Source of the DNA: Dongia_A sp035274225
GTDB lineage: Bacteria; Pseudomonadota; Alphaproteobacteria; Dongiales; Dongiaceae
Assembly: GCA_035274225.1 (NCBI GenBank)
Contig: DATEOK010000403.1
Location: 1 to 37,801, forward strand
Direction: 5' to 3'
Length of the DNA: 37,801 bases
Of this stretch, positions 17,194-25,322 are shown one piece after another (position 1 is the first letter of the stretch; each line of letters opens with the position of its first letter). Under the pieces are notes generated by a model, which saw only the letters and a list, made by a program, of their open reading frames with translations, made no database searches and was not told the DNA's origin. The position numbers and the translations under genes are program-made.

Positions 17194-17222
17194 TGTGTAG
17201 CACAGGCAAGGCCCCTTGTGAA
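17194..17222 (-). promoter_or_regulatory. putative rpsU promoter
   Basis: Read on the minus strand, TTCACA (17217-17222) and TACACA (17194-17199) are separated by exactly 17 bp. Transcription would begin near 17187, only a few bases before the leader hairpin. Pattern match only. Confidence 0.4.
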
Positions 17223-17290
17223 GGCCTAACGGGGCTTTCGGCGGGGCCGATTCTGTCCCATATTTCAAAGGGAAAGGGAGAAATCGCACG

Positions 17291-17839
17291 ATGGCGATCC
17301 TGAAAATCGCGCGCATGGGGCACCCGGTCCTGAAGGCCCGGGCCGAGCTGGTTGCCGATCCAAAAGCTCAAGAGATTCAACAGCTTGTGCGCGACATGAT
17401 CGAGACCCTGGAGGACGTCGGCGGGATCGGACTCGCCGCGCCGCAGGTCCATGCGTCCAAGCGGGTGGTGATCTTCTATGTCCCTGGCGAGCGGCGGGCC
17501 GCTGCGGGCGAGCCGGCGGAGGATGTCCCCCTGACCGTGCTCATCAACCCCGAGATCGAGCCGCTGTCGCAGGAGCAGGTCACTGGCGTCGAGGCCTGCC
17601 TATCGGTGCCCGACCTTGCCGGACCGGTGCCGCGCTTTGCCCACATCCGTTATCGCGCGCTTGACCTGCACGGCCGCATGTTCGAGCGCGAGGCCAAGGG
17701 CTATCATGCCCGCGTCGTGCAGCACGAATGCGATCACCTCGATGGCATTCTCTACCCGATGCGCATGACGGATATCTCCCAGCTCGCGTTCGTCGAGGAG
17801 CTGCGCCGCTTCGGCGGGCAGCCTGTCGAGGAGGACTAG
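17291..17839 (+). CDS. def: peptide deformylase
   Basis: A 182-residue deformylase. Motif 1 is GIGLAAPQ (residues 45-52). Motif 2, usually EGCLS, is EACLS (metal-binding cysteine). Motif 3 is QHECDHLDG, with the HExxH zinc/iron site. It removes the formyl group from nascent proteins. The ATG has GGGAG upstream. Only two bases separate its stop from the COQ9 start, so the two are probably one transcript. The usual partner fmt is not in view, and the EACLS variant is found in some deformylase-like paralogues, so this may be a second copy. Confidence 0.94.
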   Translation: MAILKIARMGHPVLKARAELVADPKAQEIQQLVRDMIETLEDVGGIGLAAPQVHASKRVVIFYVPGERRAAAGEPAEDVPLTVLINPEIEPLSQEQVTGVEACLSVPDLAGPVPRFAHIRYRALDLHGRMFEREAKGYHARVVQHECDHLDGILYPMRMTDISQLAFVEELRRFGGQPVEED

Positions 17840-17841
17840 AC

Positions 17842-18516
17842 ATGACATACGATCGCGATGCCGACCGGCTGGCGCTGCTCGACGCGACGCTCTCGCACGC
17901 CGCCTTCGATGGCTGGTCGCAAAAGGCACTGGAAGCCGGCGCCAAGGATGCGGGCATCCCCGCCGACTGCGCGCTCAATGCGTTCCCCGGTGGCCTATCG
18001 GAGCTGCTGGCCTTCTATCACGAGGCCGAGGATCGCGAGATGCTGGAAGCGATGCAGCGCGCCAACGTCGCGGAGATGCGCGTGCGCGACCGCATCGCCT
18101 TCGCGGTGAAGGCACGGCTGGAGCGCAACATGCGCCATCGCGAGGCGATCAAGTCGGCTTGCAGCTTTCTCGCCATGCCGCACAACGGACCGCTGGCGCT
18201 GCGCCTGCTCTATCGCACGGTCGACGCGATGTGGTACGGCGCCGGCGACAACGCGACCGATTTCAATTTCTACACCAAGCGCGCTCTGCTGGCGGGGGTC
18301 TATTCCGCGACCGTGCTGTACTGGCTGAACGACAAGTCGGCGGGCGCCGCCGATAGCTGGGCTTTCCTGAACCGGCGCATCGATGAAGTGATGCAGGTGC
18401 CGAAAGTGCTCGGCAAGGTCAGCGCCATCACCAGCCGCTTCCCCAACCCGTTCCGCGTCGCGCAACGCGTGCGGCCGCGCGGCTTCCGCGCCAGGGCCCG
18501 GACCGCCCGTGGCTAG
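17842..18516 (+). CDS. COQ9 family protein (ubiquinone biosynthesis)
   Basis: A 224-residue COQ9 homologue. The N-terminal part has the TetR-like helical fold (LLDATLSHAAFDGWSQKAL) and the C-terminal part the lipid-binding segment (LRLLYRTVDAMWYGAGD, then FNFYTKRALLAGVYSATVLYWL), the two stretches typical of the family. COQ9 presents ubiquinone intermediates to the COQ7 hydroxylase at the membrane. ATG 17842 has GGAGG about eight bases before it, within the end of def. The last eight bases overlap the DUF393 gene. Confidence 0.9.
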   Translation: MTYDRDADRLALLDATLSHAAFDGWSQKALEAGAKDAGIPADCALNAFPGGLSELLAFYHEAEDREMLEAMQRANVAEMRVRDRIAFAVKARLERNMRHREAIKSACSFLAMPHNGPLALRLLYRTVDAMWYGAGDNATDFNFYTKRALLAGVYSATVLYWLNDKSAGAADSWAFLNRRIDEVMQVPKVLGKVSAITSRFPNPFRVAQRVRPRGFRARARTARG

Positions 18517-18994
18517 GCAGCTGACTCAGGCGCAGCGTGAGAAACAGAAGCGCGACAGCGGCCGCGTCGGTTACGATCCGACGTTGACCGGTCTTTCGCA
18601 CGGGGCGCCGGTGATGGTCTATGACGGCGCCTGCAACCTTTGCCACAGCTGGGTGCGCTTCGCGCTCAAGCGCGACCGCGCAGAGCGGCTCAGGTTCCTG
18701 GCGGCACAGTCGCCGTTGGGGCAGGAGTTCCTGAAACGCAACCGCCTACCGTCGCAGCGGTTCGATAGCTTCTACCTGGTCGAGAACGCCATCATCCTGC
18801 ACAAGTCCACGGGCCTCTTCAGCATGGTGCAGTATCTGCGCTGGCCATGGCCGTGGCTGGCAGTGTTCTCGGTCCTGCCGACCCATCCGCTCGATCAGCT
18901 CTACGATTGGATCGCACAGAACCGCTATCGCTGGTTCGGCCGCCGCGAGCTGTGCCTGGTCGCGGACGAGGCGAAGGCCGAGCGGTTTCTCTGA
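18509..18994 (+). CDS. DCC family thiol-disulfide oxidoreductase-like protein (DUF393)
   Basis: A 161-residue DUF393 protein with the defining YDGACNLCH motif (D39-G40-x-C42-x-x-C45), FLAAQSPLGQEFL, and the DSFYLVENAIILHKSTG region typical of the family. The CxxC hints at redox chemistry, but the function of the family is not established. The start is GTG inside the last codons of COQ9 (8-base overlap), which implies translational coupling with it. The following P-loop gene begins nine bases after its stop. Confidence 0.88.
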   Translation: MARQLTQAQREKQKRDSGRVGYDPTLTGLSHGAPVMVYDGACNLCHSWVRFALKRDRAERLRFLAAQSPLGQEFLKRNRLPSQRFDSFYLVENAIILHKSTGLFSMVQYLRWPWPWLAVFSVLPTHPLDQLYDWIAQNRYRWFGRRELCLVADEAKAERFL

Positions 18995-19002
18995 CCGCGT
19001 CC

Positions 19003-19584
19003 ATGGTGCACATCCACATTACTGGCGCTTCCGGTGCGGGAACCACGTCGCTCGGCCGTGCGCTCGCCGCGGAACTGGGCGTTCTGCATCTGGATGCCGA
19101 CGACTTCTTCTGGCAGCGGACAGATCCTCCATTCACAACGCCCAGAGACAGAGAAGAGCGCGTCGCGCTGCTTATCGAGAAGGCACGGCTGGAGTTGAGT
19201 TGGATCTTGTCCGGCTCCGCGCTTTCGTGGGGCGTCAAGATCGAGCCGTTGCTTGACCTGATCGTCTACCTCCAGATCGACCCGCACCTTCGCATGCACC
19301 GGCTGCATCAACGGGAGGTGGCGCGATACGGCGCGCGCATCCAGCCCGGCGGCGACATGGTGGCGAAACACAAAGAGTTCATGGACTGGGCCGCGAGCTA
19401 TGACACCGCCGGCCCGGAGCAGCGCAGCCTGGTTGCGCACGAGCAGTGGCTTGCCACGCAAACATGCCCTGTCCTGCGTCTCGATTCATCCCGGCCGATT
19501 GCGGACCTGGTCCGGGAGGTTCGCGGACATCCTGCGGTCACGCCATCAGATCGTACGGCGCCTTCCACCCCGGCAGGACGCTGA
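19003..19584 (+). CDS. P-loop NTPase, adenylate/shikimate-kinase-like, variant Walker A
   Basis: A 193-residue nucleoside-kinase-like protein. The Walker A loop reads GASGAGTTS (residues 8-16), so the usual lysine is T14. It continues with LGRALAAELGVLHLDADDFFW, where the aspartates would hold magnesium or substrate. A lid-like arginine-rich region (LRMHRLHQREVARYG) follows. The small-molecule or nucleotide substrate is unknown. It ends in a low-complexity tail that overlaps the 3' end of the convergent GST gene by 47 bases. It follows the def-COQ9-DUF393 run closely and may belong to that operon. Confidence 0.75.
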   Translation: MVHIHITGASGAGTTSLGRALAAELGVLHLDADDFFWQRTDPPFTTPRDREERVALLIEKARLELSWILSGSALSWGVKIEPLLDLIVYLQIDPHLRMHRLHQREVARYGARIQPGGDMVAKHKEFMDWAASYDTAGPEQRSLVAHEQWLATQTCPVLRLDSSRPIADLVREVRGHPAVTPSDRTAPSTPAGR

Positions 19585-20149
19585 TGTCGGCGAGCCAGCG
19601 CTGCACGTTCGGCCAGCGTGACAGGTCGATGCCGGCCTGGTCGGCCCAGAACAGGTAGCCGCAGCAGCTGATGTCGGCGACGGTCGGGATGTCGCCGAGC
19701 AGGAACTTGTGTTCGGCGAACTCGCCGTTCATGCGGTCGAGGTCGGCGACCGCGCGGGTGCGCAGCCAGTCGAGCACCTCCGGCCTGGTGTCCGGCACCC
19801 AGCGCAGGGCGAAGCGCAGGTTAGGGACGGAGATGCCGATGCGGTTCGCTTCCCAGAACAGCCATTCGCGCACATCGTCGTGGTCGACGGCGTCGCGGCC
19901 GTAGTATTTCATGGTACGCTGCGCGAGGTGAAGCAGGATCGCGTTCGATTGCACATAGGCTTGGCCGCGGTCGACCAGCACCGGCACCTCGCCGTATTTG
20001 CTCACCTGCTGGAACTCGGCGGGCCGCCGGTCGCGCGGCAGGTCGAGGTCCACGGTGCGGTATTCGTGCGGCGTCTGGGTCAGGGTCAGCATCAGCCGGA
20101 CCTTGTAGGAATGGCCGGACTCGCGATTGCCGTAGAGGATGAGATCCAA
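19538..20149 (-). CDS. glutathione S-transferase family protein
   Basis: A 203-residue GST. The N-terminal thioredoxin fold starts LILYGNRESGHSYKVRLML; the cis-proline is in GEVPVL and the glutathione-binding pair in VQSNAILLHL. A helical C-terminal domain with DLDRMNGEFAEHKFLLG and ADISCCGYLFW follows. The likely active-site residue is a serine of the ESGHSYK turn. It is a different subgroup from the GST at 9291. Transcription runs opposite to the P-loop gene with a 47-base tail overlap. Confidence 0.92.
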   Translation of the reverse strand: MDLILYGNRESGHSYKVRLMLTLTQTPHEYRTVDLDLPRDRRPAEFQQVSKYGEVPVLVDRGQAYVQSNAILLHLAQRTMKYYGRDAVDHDDVREWLFWEANRIGISVPNLRFALRWVPDTRPEVLDWLRTRAVADLDRMNGEFAEHKFLLGDIPTVADISCCGYLFWADQAGIDLSRWPNVQRWLADISVLPGWKAPYDLMA

Positions 20150-20183
20150 GGGTCACCTGAGGAGAAGAGCTCTCGCGCGTATC

Positions 20184-20873
20184 CTAGCGCGTTTCCCGGT
20201 AGGAACGCATCCGCTCCGCGACCAGTTCCTGCAGGCGCCACAGGAAATGGTCGTGGATGCCGAGCTCCTCGCACTTCAGCACGGTTTCCAAAAGATATTC
20301 CGCGCAGCTGCCGTTCTCGCCGCAGGCGTGGGCGATGTGGTCGGCGACGATCTCGTCCGAGATGCGGCCGGCATAGCGCTCGCCGTCGATGTTGGCAACG
20401 AAGGTGAGGCCGCGCACGGGACCCTGCAGGGTGGTGAGCTTGACCCAGCGCGGCACGTAGCCGTTGCCGGTCATTTCGCGCTTCCAGACCGCGGTCACTT
20501 TGTCGCGCACGCCCGGCGCGGCGATGCGATAGGCAACGCCCCGGCACGATCCGCCGCGGTCCAGCGCCAGCATCAGGCCGGGATGCGCGCGCGAGCCGCG
20601 ATAGCGCAGCTGCCACAGGCAAAAGCGGCGATGCCAGCCGTTGAGCAGGGCGGGACGGCTTTCCGCGAAATCCAGCTCGGGCTTCCACATCAGCGAACCA
20701 TAGCCGAACAGCCACAGGTCACCCGCGTCGCGCTCCTGCATCATGCAATCGAGCGCGGCCTCAACCTCTTCCGGTGTGCGGAGCTTGTGGGCGCCGAGAT
20801 CGTCCTTCACCGCCTCTGCAAACCGTTCGGCGATCATGGCGCGTGTAAGCGACGGGACGCGCGGCTCCCTCAT
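20184..20873 (-). CDS. chaC: ChaC-type gamma-glutamylcyclotransferase
   Basis: A 229-residue ChaC family protein. The substrate-binding loop is WLFGYGSLMWKP (near residues 53-64), followed by RPALLNGWHRRFCLW. The catalytic glutamate is in VWKREM, the family's usual context. These enzymes split glutathione, or gamma-glutamyl peptides, into 5-oxoproline and the remaining peptide, releasing cysteinylglycine. Its ATG overlaps the TGA of the upstream Lrp regulator (ATGA), so the two are translated together. That regulator diverges from the PLP gamma-lyase/E1 operon, which places glutathione breakdown under the same control as sulfur amino-acid catabolism. Confidence 0.88.
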   Translation of the reverse strand: MREPRVPSLTRAMIAERFAEAVKDDLGAHKLRTPEEVEAALDCMMQERDAGDLWLFGYGSLMWKPELDFAESRPALLNGWHRRFCLWQLRYRGSRAHPGLMLALDRGGSCRGVAYRIAAPGVRDKVTAVWKREMTGNGYVPRWVKLTTLQGPVRGLTFVANIDGERYAGRISDEIVADHIAHACGENGSCAEYLLETVLKCEELGIHDHFLWRLQELVAERMRSYRETR

Positions 20874-21376
20874 GGCTTGCCGCGCCGGGACGGATGCGCC
20901 TCAAGCGGGCGCTTGCCCATCTCCACCTCGCGCAGCGCGAAGGCGGTCTCCATCGAGCTGATGTTGCCGACCGAGCGCAGCACGGTCTTGACGAAGTCAT
21001 CGTAGCCTTCGAGGTCGTCCACCAGCACGCGCAGGAAATAGTCGCGCTGGCCCGTCATCAGGAAGCACTCCTGCACCTGCGGCGCCTGGCTGATCGCGCG
21101 CTCGAACGTCTCGATCGCTTCGTCACTGTGGATCGCGAGCTTGATCTCGACGAACGCCATCATCTTGCGGCCGAGCTTGCGCGCGTCGACCTGCGCGGTG
21201 TAGCCGGTGATGTAGCCGTCCTCCTCCAGCCGCCGCCAACGGCGCAGGCAGGGCGACTGCGAGAGCCCGACATGCTCTGACAACTCTGCTAGAGTGAGGC
21301 GGCAATTCGCCTGCAACGCCGCGAGGATCTTGAGATCCAGAGCGTCCAGGTCCGGATTGGCAATATTTTGCGCCAT
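20870..21376 (-). CDS. Lrp/AsnC family regulator (MdeR-like)
   Basis: A 168-residue regulator with an N-terminal winged helix-turn-helix (LDLKILAALQANCRLTLAELSEHVGLS, recognition helix SPCLRRWRRLEEDG) and a C-terminal RAM domain (CFLMTGQRDYFLRVLVDDLEGYDDF). It is divergently arranged to the PLP gamma-lyase gene with 132 bp between them. This is the layout of mdeR relative to mdeAB in Pseudomonas putida, where the Lrp-type protein activates the operon. The call as MdeR-like rests on context. It overlaps chaC by four bases. Confidence 0.9.
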   Translation of the reverse strand: MAQNIANPDLDALDLKILAALQANCRLTLAELSEHVGLSQSPCLRRWRRLEEDGYITGYTAQVDARKLGRKMMAFVEIKLAIHSDEAIETFERAISQAPQVQECFLMTGQRDYFLRVLVDDLEGYDDFVKTVLRSVGNISSMETAFALREVEMGKRPLEAHPSRRGKP

Positions 21377-21430
21377 GGCGCCTATTTTTGGTGGATTTTG
21401 CCGGAGATGTCAATTCTGGGGTGGAATTAG

Positions 21431-21444
21431 GCGCATCTTTGCGC
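21431..21444. promoter_or_regulatory. inverted repeat in the Lrp/gamma-lyase divergent gap
   Basis: GCGCA and TGCGC are perfect arms around TCTT, about 65 bp before the gamma-lyase ATG and 55 bp before the Lrp-type ATG, a position suited to a shared operator. Another GGCGCC lies near 21380. The motif is short in this GC-rich genome, so support is modest. Confidence 0.3.
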
Positions 21445-21508
21445 AGATCGCAGCGTAGCTTGGTTAACGGGAAATCGACGCGACCCTGAGTCCTCGGGAG
21501 ACCTGGCC

Positions 21509-22795
21509 ATGAAACAGCAGCCCTACCACAAACGCTTTGTGGGCACCCACAAGCTCGCGCCGGACACACTGATGATGAGCTACGGCTACGATCCGAAGCT
21601 CTCCGAGGGCGCGGTCAAGCCGCCACTCTTCATGAGTTCGACCTTCGCCTTCCGCTCAGCCGAGGAGGGCGCGCATTTCTTCGACGTCACCGCGGGCCGG
21701 GTGAAGCTCAACACCGAGGAGACCGCGGGCCTGGTCTACTCGCGCTTCAACAATCCGAACCTCGAGGTGCTGGAAGACCGCATCTCGATCCTCGAAGAAG
21801 CCGACGACGCCTGCGTCTTCTCCAGCGGCATGTCGGCGATCACCACTGCGGCGATGGCGTTCCTGCGGCCCGGCATGTCGATGGTGATGTCGAAGCCGAT
21901 CTATGGCGGCACGTCCTCGCTGTTCTCCAGCTTCTTCCCGGATTTCGGCATCACCGTGGTGCCGATGACCGACGGGCTCAGCGTCGAGGGCATCACCGCC
22001 GCGATGAACGAGGCGGCGCGCCACGGCCAGCTCGGCATGGTGCTGATCGAGACACCGGCAAATCCGACCAACACCCTCATCGACATCAGCCTGGTCGGCG
22101 GGCAGTGCCTGCAGCATGGGCTGCGTACCGGGCACAAGCCGGTGCTGATGGTCGACAACACCTTCCTCGGACCGATCTACCAGAAGCCGATCCTGCACGG
22201 CGCCGACCTGGTCGCCTACTCGGTGACCAAGTATCTCGCCGGCCACAGCGATCTCGTCGCCGGCGCGGTGGCGGGGCGCGAGGATCTCATGTTCACGGTG
22301 CGCAAGCTGCGCGGCCTGCTCGGCACGCAGCTCGATCCGCACAGCGCCTGGCTGATCAGCCGCTCGCTCGAGACGTTGAGCCTGCGCATGCAGCGCGCCA
22401 ATGAGAGCGCGCGCATCATTGCGGAGCGCCTGCGCGACCATCCGATGGTCGAGAGCGTCAACTATCTCGGCTTCATCAAGCCGGGCACGCGCGAGCATGC
22501 GATCTTCAAGAAGCAGTGCCACAGTGCCGGCTCAACTTTCGCCTTCAACGTGAAGGGTGGGCGCGAGGTGGCATTCAAGCTCCTCAACAACATCCAGCTC
22601 ATCAAGCTGGCGGTCAGCCTGGGCGGGACCGAATCGCTGATCTGCCATCCCGCCTCGACCACGCATTCCGGCATCAAGGCCGAGGAGCGCAAGGCGCTCG
22701 GCATCACCGAGGGGACGATCCGGCTGTCGATCGGCGTCGAGGATCCGGGCGATCTGCTCGCCGATCTCGAGCAGGCGATGGCGGCGGCGCGCTAA
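21509..22795 (+). CDS. PLP-dependent Cys/Met metabolism enzyme (cystathionine gamma-synthase family, MdeA-like)
   Basis: A 428-residue fold-type I enzyme. The PLP lysine is K241 in YSVTKYLAGH, the PLP aspartate D216 in MVDNT, and the ring-stacking tyrosine Y132 in IYGGTSS. The phosphate-binding Y77/R79 are in VYSRFNNPN. The C-terminal end (SLGGTESLICHPASTTHS, then RLSIGVEDPGDLLADL) follows P. putida methionine gamma-lyase closely. The cysteine that marks that lyase (Cys116 there) is G134 here, as in cystathionine synthases and other members. Context (Lrp regulator, E1 downstream) favours a gamma-lyase releasing 2-oxobutyrate, ammonia and a thiol. Cystathionine or homocysteine could equally be the substrate. 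GGGAG precedes the ATG. Confidence 0.88.
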   Translation: MKQQPYHKRFVGTHKLAPDTLMMSYGYDPKLSEGAVKPPLFMSSTFAFRSAEEGAHFFDVTAGRVKLNTEETAGLVYSRFNNPNLEVLEDRISILEEADDACVFSSGMSAITTAAMAFLRPGMSMVMSKPIYGGTSSLFSSFFPDFGITVVPMTDGLSVEGITAAMNEAARHGQLGMVLIETPANPTNTLIDISLVGGQCLQHGLRTGHKPVLMVDNTFLGPIYQKPILHGADLVAYSVTKYLAGHSDLVAGAVAGREDLMFTVRKLRGLLGTQLDPHSAWLISRSLETLSLRMQRANESARIIAERLRDHPMVESVNYLGFIKPGTREHAIFKKQCHSAGSTFAFNVKGGREVAFKLLNNIQLIKLAVSLGGTESLICHPASTTHSGIKAEERKALGITEGTIRLSIGVEDPGDLLADLEQAMAAAR

Positions 22796-22825
22796 ACAAC
22801 AAGCGGGACAGGCGGGGACGGATCG

Positions 22826-25222
22826 ATGGCTCAAGCGGCGAACGCGCCGGTGGCGCCTGGCGCGCAAACCTTTCCGATCGATGTGCTGCGCGACATCGAG
22901 CGCAAGGTGCTGTGGCTGTCGACCCAGATCATCCACAACGCCAACCACGAGCGCGACAATGACGATGGGCTGAAGGTCGGCGGGCACCAAGCCTCCTCGG
23001 CCTCGCTGGTCAGCATCATGACCGCGCTCTATTTCGCGATCCTGAGGCCCCAGGACCGCGTCGCGGTCAAGCCGCACGCCTCGCCGGTGTTCCACGCCAT
23101 CCAGTATCTGCTGGGCAACCAGACCCTCGACAAGCTGAAGGATTTCCGCGGCCTCGGCGGCGCGCAGTCGTACCCCTCGCGCACCAAGGACGTCGACGAC
23201 GTCGATTTCTCCACCGGCTCGGTCGGCCTCGGCGTCGCCATGACTTCCTTCGCCAGCCTGGTGCAGGACTATATCCGCGCCCGCGGCTGGGGGCGCGCGT
23301 GGCCGGAAGGGCGCATGGTGGCTCTGGTCGGCGATGCCGAGCTGGACGAGGGCAACATCTACGAGGCGCTGATCGAGGGGTGGAAGCACGACCTGCGCAA
23401 CACCTGGTGGGTGGTGGACTACAACCGCCAGAGCCTCGATGCCGTCATCTCGGCGCCGCTCACGGGCAAGCTCACCACCGTGTTCGAGAACATGGGCTGG
23501 CGCGTGGTTACGGTGAAATACGGCAAGCGCCTGCAGGCCTTGCGGACGGAGCCGGGAGGGCAGTCGATCCTCGACTGGATCGATGCTTGCGACAACGGGC
23601 TCTATTCCGCGCTGTGCTTCCAGGGCGCCGCCGGCTGGCGGGCGCAGCTGGCGGATGACGTGATGGATCGCGACGCCCGTGCGCTGATCGATGCGATGGA
23701 CGACGAGACGTTGACGGCCACGATGACCGATCTCGGCGGCCATTGCCTGGAAAGCCTGCTGGAAGCCTTTACGGATGCGACGAGCAGCGACCAGCCGGTC
23801 TGCTTCATCTGCTACACCATCAAGGGCCGCGGCCTGCCGCTCGCGGGTCACAAGGACAATCACGCCGGCCTGATGACGCCGGAGCAGATGAAGGGCTTCA
23901 AGGCCGCGAACAACATTCTCGACGGGCAGGAATGGTCCAAGACCGCCGGACTCAACCGCGCGGAACGCGCGTTCGAGGCGCTGCTGGCCGAGACGCCGTT
24001 CAACGCCAAGGGCCGGCGCCGCTTCGATGCCGAACGGGTCGAGGTCGGCCCGCTGCCGCTGCCGCCGATCAAGGGCGCGATGTCGACGCAGCAAGGCTTC
24101 GGCCAGATCCTGGCCGAAATCGCGCGCGCCGGCGGCAAGCTCGCAGACCATATCGTCACCACGTCGCCGGATGTCACGGTCTCCACCAACCTCGGACCCT
24201 GGGTCAACCGCCGCGGCGTATTCGCCACGCGGGCCGAAGAGGATGTGTTCCAGGCGCGCAAGCTGATGTCGGCGCAGCGCTGGGGCAAGGGGCCGTCGGG
24301 GCAGCATATTGAGCTCGGCATCGCGGAGAACAACCTGTTTCTGATGCTGGCGGCGATGGGATTGAGTCACAGCATTTTCGGCGAGCGGCTGTTGCCGATC
24401 GGGACGCTCTACGATCCGTTCATCGCGCGGGGCTTGGATGCGCTGAACTATGCCTGCTACCAGGATGCGCGTTTCATCCTGGTGGCGACGCCGTCGGGCA
24501 TCACGCTCGCGCCGGAGGGCGGCGCGCACCAGTCGATCGGCACGCCGCTGATCGGCATGGCGCAGGACGGCATCGCCAGCTTCGAGCCCTCCTACGTCGA
24601 CGAACTGGCCGTCATCCTGCAATGGGCGCTGGAATACATCCAGCGCGCGCCCAAGGCGGAGAAGGGCGACGCCTGGCTGCACGAGCGCGACGGCGGCTCG
24701 GTCTATCTGCGCCTCTCGACCCGCATGATCGACCAGGTGCTGCGCCCGATGGCGCCGGAGTTGCGCGACGGCATCATCCAAGGCGGCTACTGGATGCGCC
24801 CGCCGGCCGAAGGGGCGAACCTCGCCGTGGCTTTCACCGGGGCGATCGCGCCCGAGGCGGCGACGGCGATGGGCGAGCTGCTACGCTATTTCCCTGGCGC
24901 GGGACTGTTGGCGGTCACGTCGGCGGATCGATTGAATGCCGGCTGGAAGGCCGCGCAGACCGCGCAGCAGCATGGCCACGACGAAATTTCGCACATCGAG
25001 CATCTCTTGGCGCCGCTGGCCCGTGACGCGCGGATCGTCACCGTGCTCGACGGGCACCCGACCACGCTATCCTGGATGGGCGGCGTGCATGGCCACCGCG
25101 TGCAGGCGCTCGGCGTCGAGCATTTCGGCCAGACCGGCACGATCCCCGATCTCTATCGCCAATACCGGATCGACGCCGCGGCGATCGTGGAGGCCGCAAC
25201 CGTCGCCATGCGCCGGAAGTAA
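22826..25222 (+). CDS. homodimeric E1 (AceE-like) thiamine-dependent 2-oxoacid dehydrogenase, MdeB-like
   Basis: A 798-residue transketolase-like protein of the AceE type. The thiamine-diphosphate motif runs from GDAE (169-172) to N200, a 30-residue span as expected. HASPVFHAIQYLLGN and GGHQASSASL are E1 signatures, and the C-terminal half carries the pyrimidine-binding LGIAENNLF. In P. putida the gene after methionine gamma-lyase (mdeB) encodes such an E1, thought to use 2-oxobutyrate. This protein starts 31 bp after the PLP enzyme and is therefore its probable partner. No E2 or E3 gene is nearby, so it would borrow a core complex or work alone. Simple databases may label it transketolase. 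It is shorter than E. coli AceE (887). Confidence 0.85.
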   Translation: MAQAANAPVAPGAQTFPIDVLRDIERKVLWLSTQIIHNANHERDNDDGLKVGGHQASSASLVSIMTALYFAILRPQDRVAVKPHASPVFHAIQYLLGNQTLDKLKDFRGLGGAQSYPSRTKDVDDVDFSTGSVGLGVAMTSFASLVQDYIRARGWGRAWPEGRMVALVGDAELDEGNIYEALIEGWKHDLRNTWWVVDYNRQSLDAVISAPLTGKLTTVFENMGWRVVTVKYGKRLQALRTEPGGQSILDWIDACDNGLYSALCFQGAAGWRAQLADDVMDRDARALIDAMDDETLTATMTDLGGHCLESLLEAFTDATSSDQPVCFICYTIKGRGLPLAGHKDNHAGLMTPEQMKGFKAANNILDGQEWSKTAGLNRAERAFEALLAETPFNAKGRRRFDAERVEVGPLPLPPIKGAMSTQQGFGQILAEIARAGGKLADHIVTTSPDVTVSTNLGPWVNRRGVFATRAEEDVFQARKLMSAQRWGKGPSGQHIELGIAENNLFLMLAAMGLSHSIFGERLLPIGTLYDPFIARGLDALNYACYQDARFILVATPSGITLAPEGGAHQSIGTPLIGMAQDGIASFEPSYVDELAVILQWALEYIQRAPKAEKGDAWLHERDGGSVYLRLSTRMIDQVLRPMAPELRDGIIQGGYWMRPPAEGANLAVAFTGAIAPEAATAMGELLRYFPGAGLLAVTSADRLNAGWKAAQTAQQHGHDEISHIEHLLAPLARDARIVTVLDGHPTTLSWMGGVHGHRVQALGVEHFGQTGTIPDLYRQYRIDAAAIVEAATVAMRRK

Positions 25223-25322
25223 GCGCCCTATGCAGGAGAGGGCGGTGATCGCGGCCGCGCCCTGCTGCTAGAGTGCGGCAGGTCCCGGGCTGGCGGGGCC
25301 GGTCGTCAGGGGACGCCCTCAC

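Noticed and set aside
22532..24781. 749-codon open frame on the minus strand
   Set aside because: It is antisense to the E1 gene; the translation is a low-complexity R/A/H/D-rich string with no domain, as expected from codon bias in GC-rich DNA.
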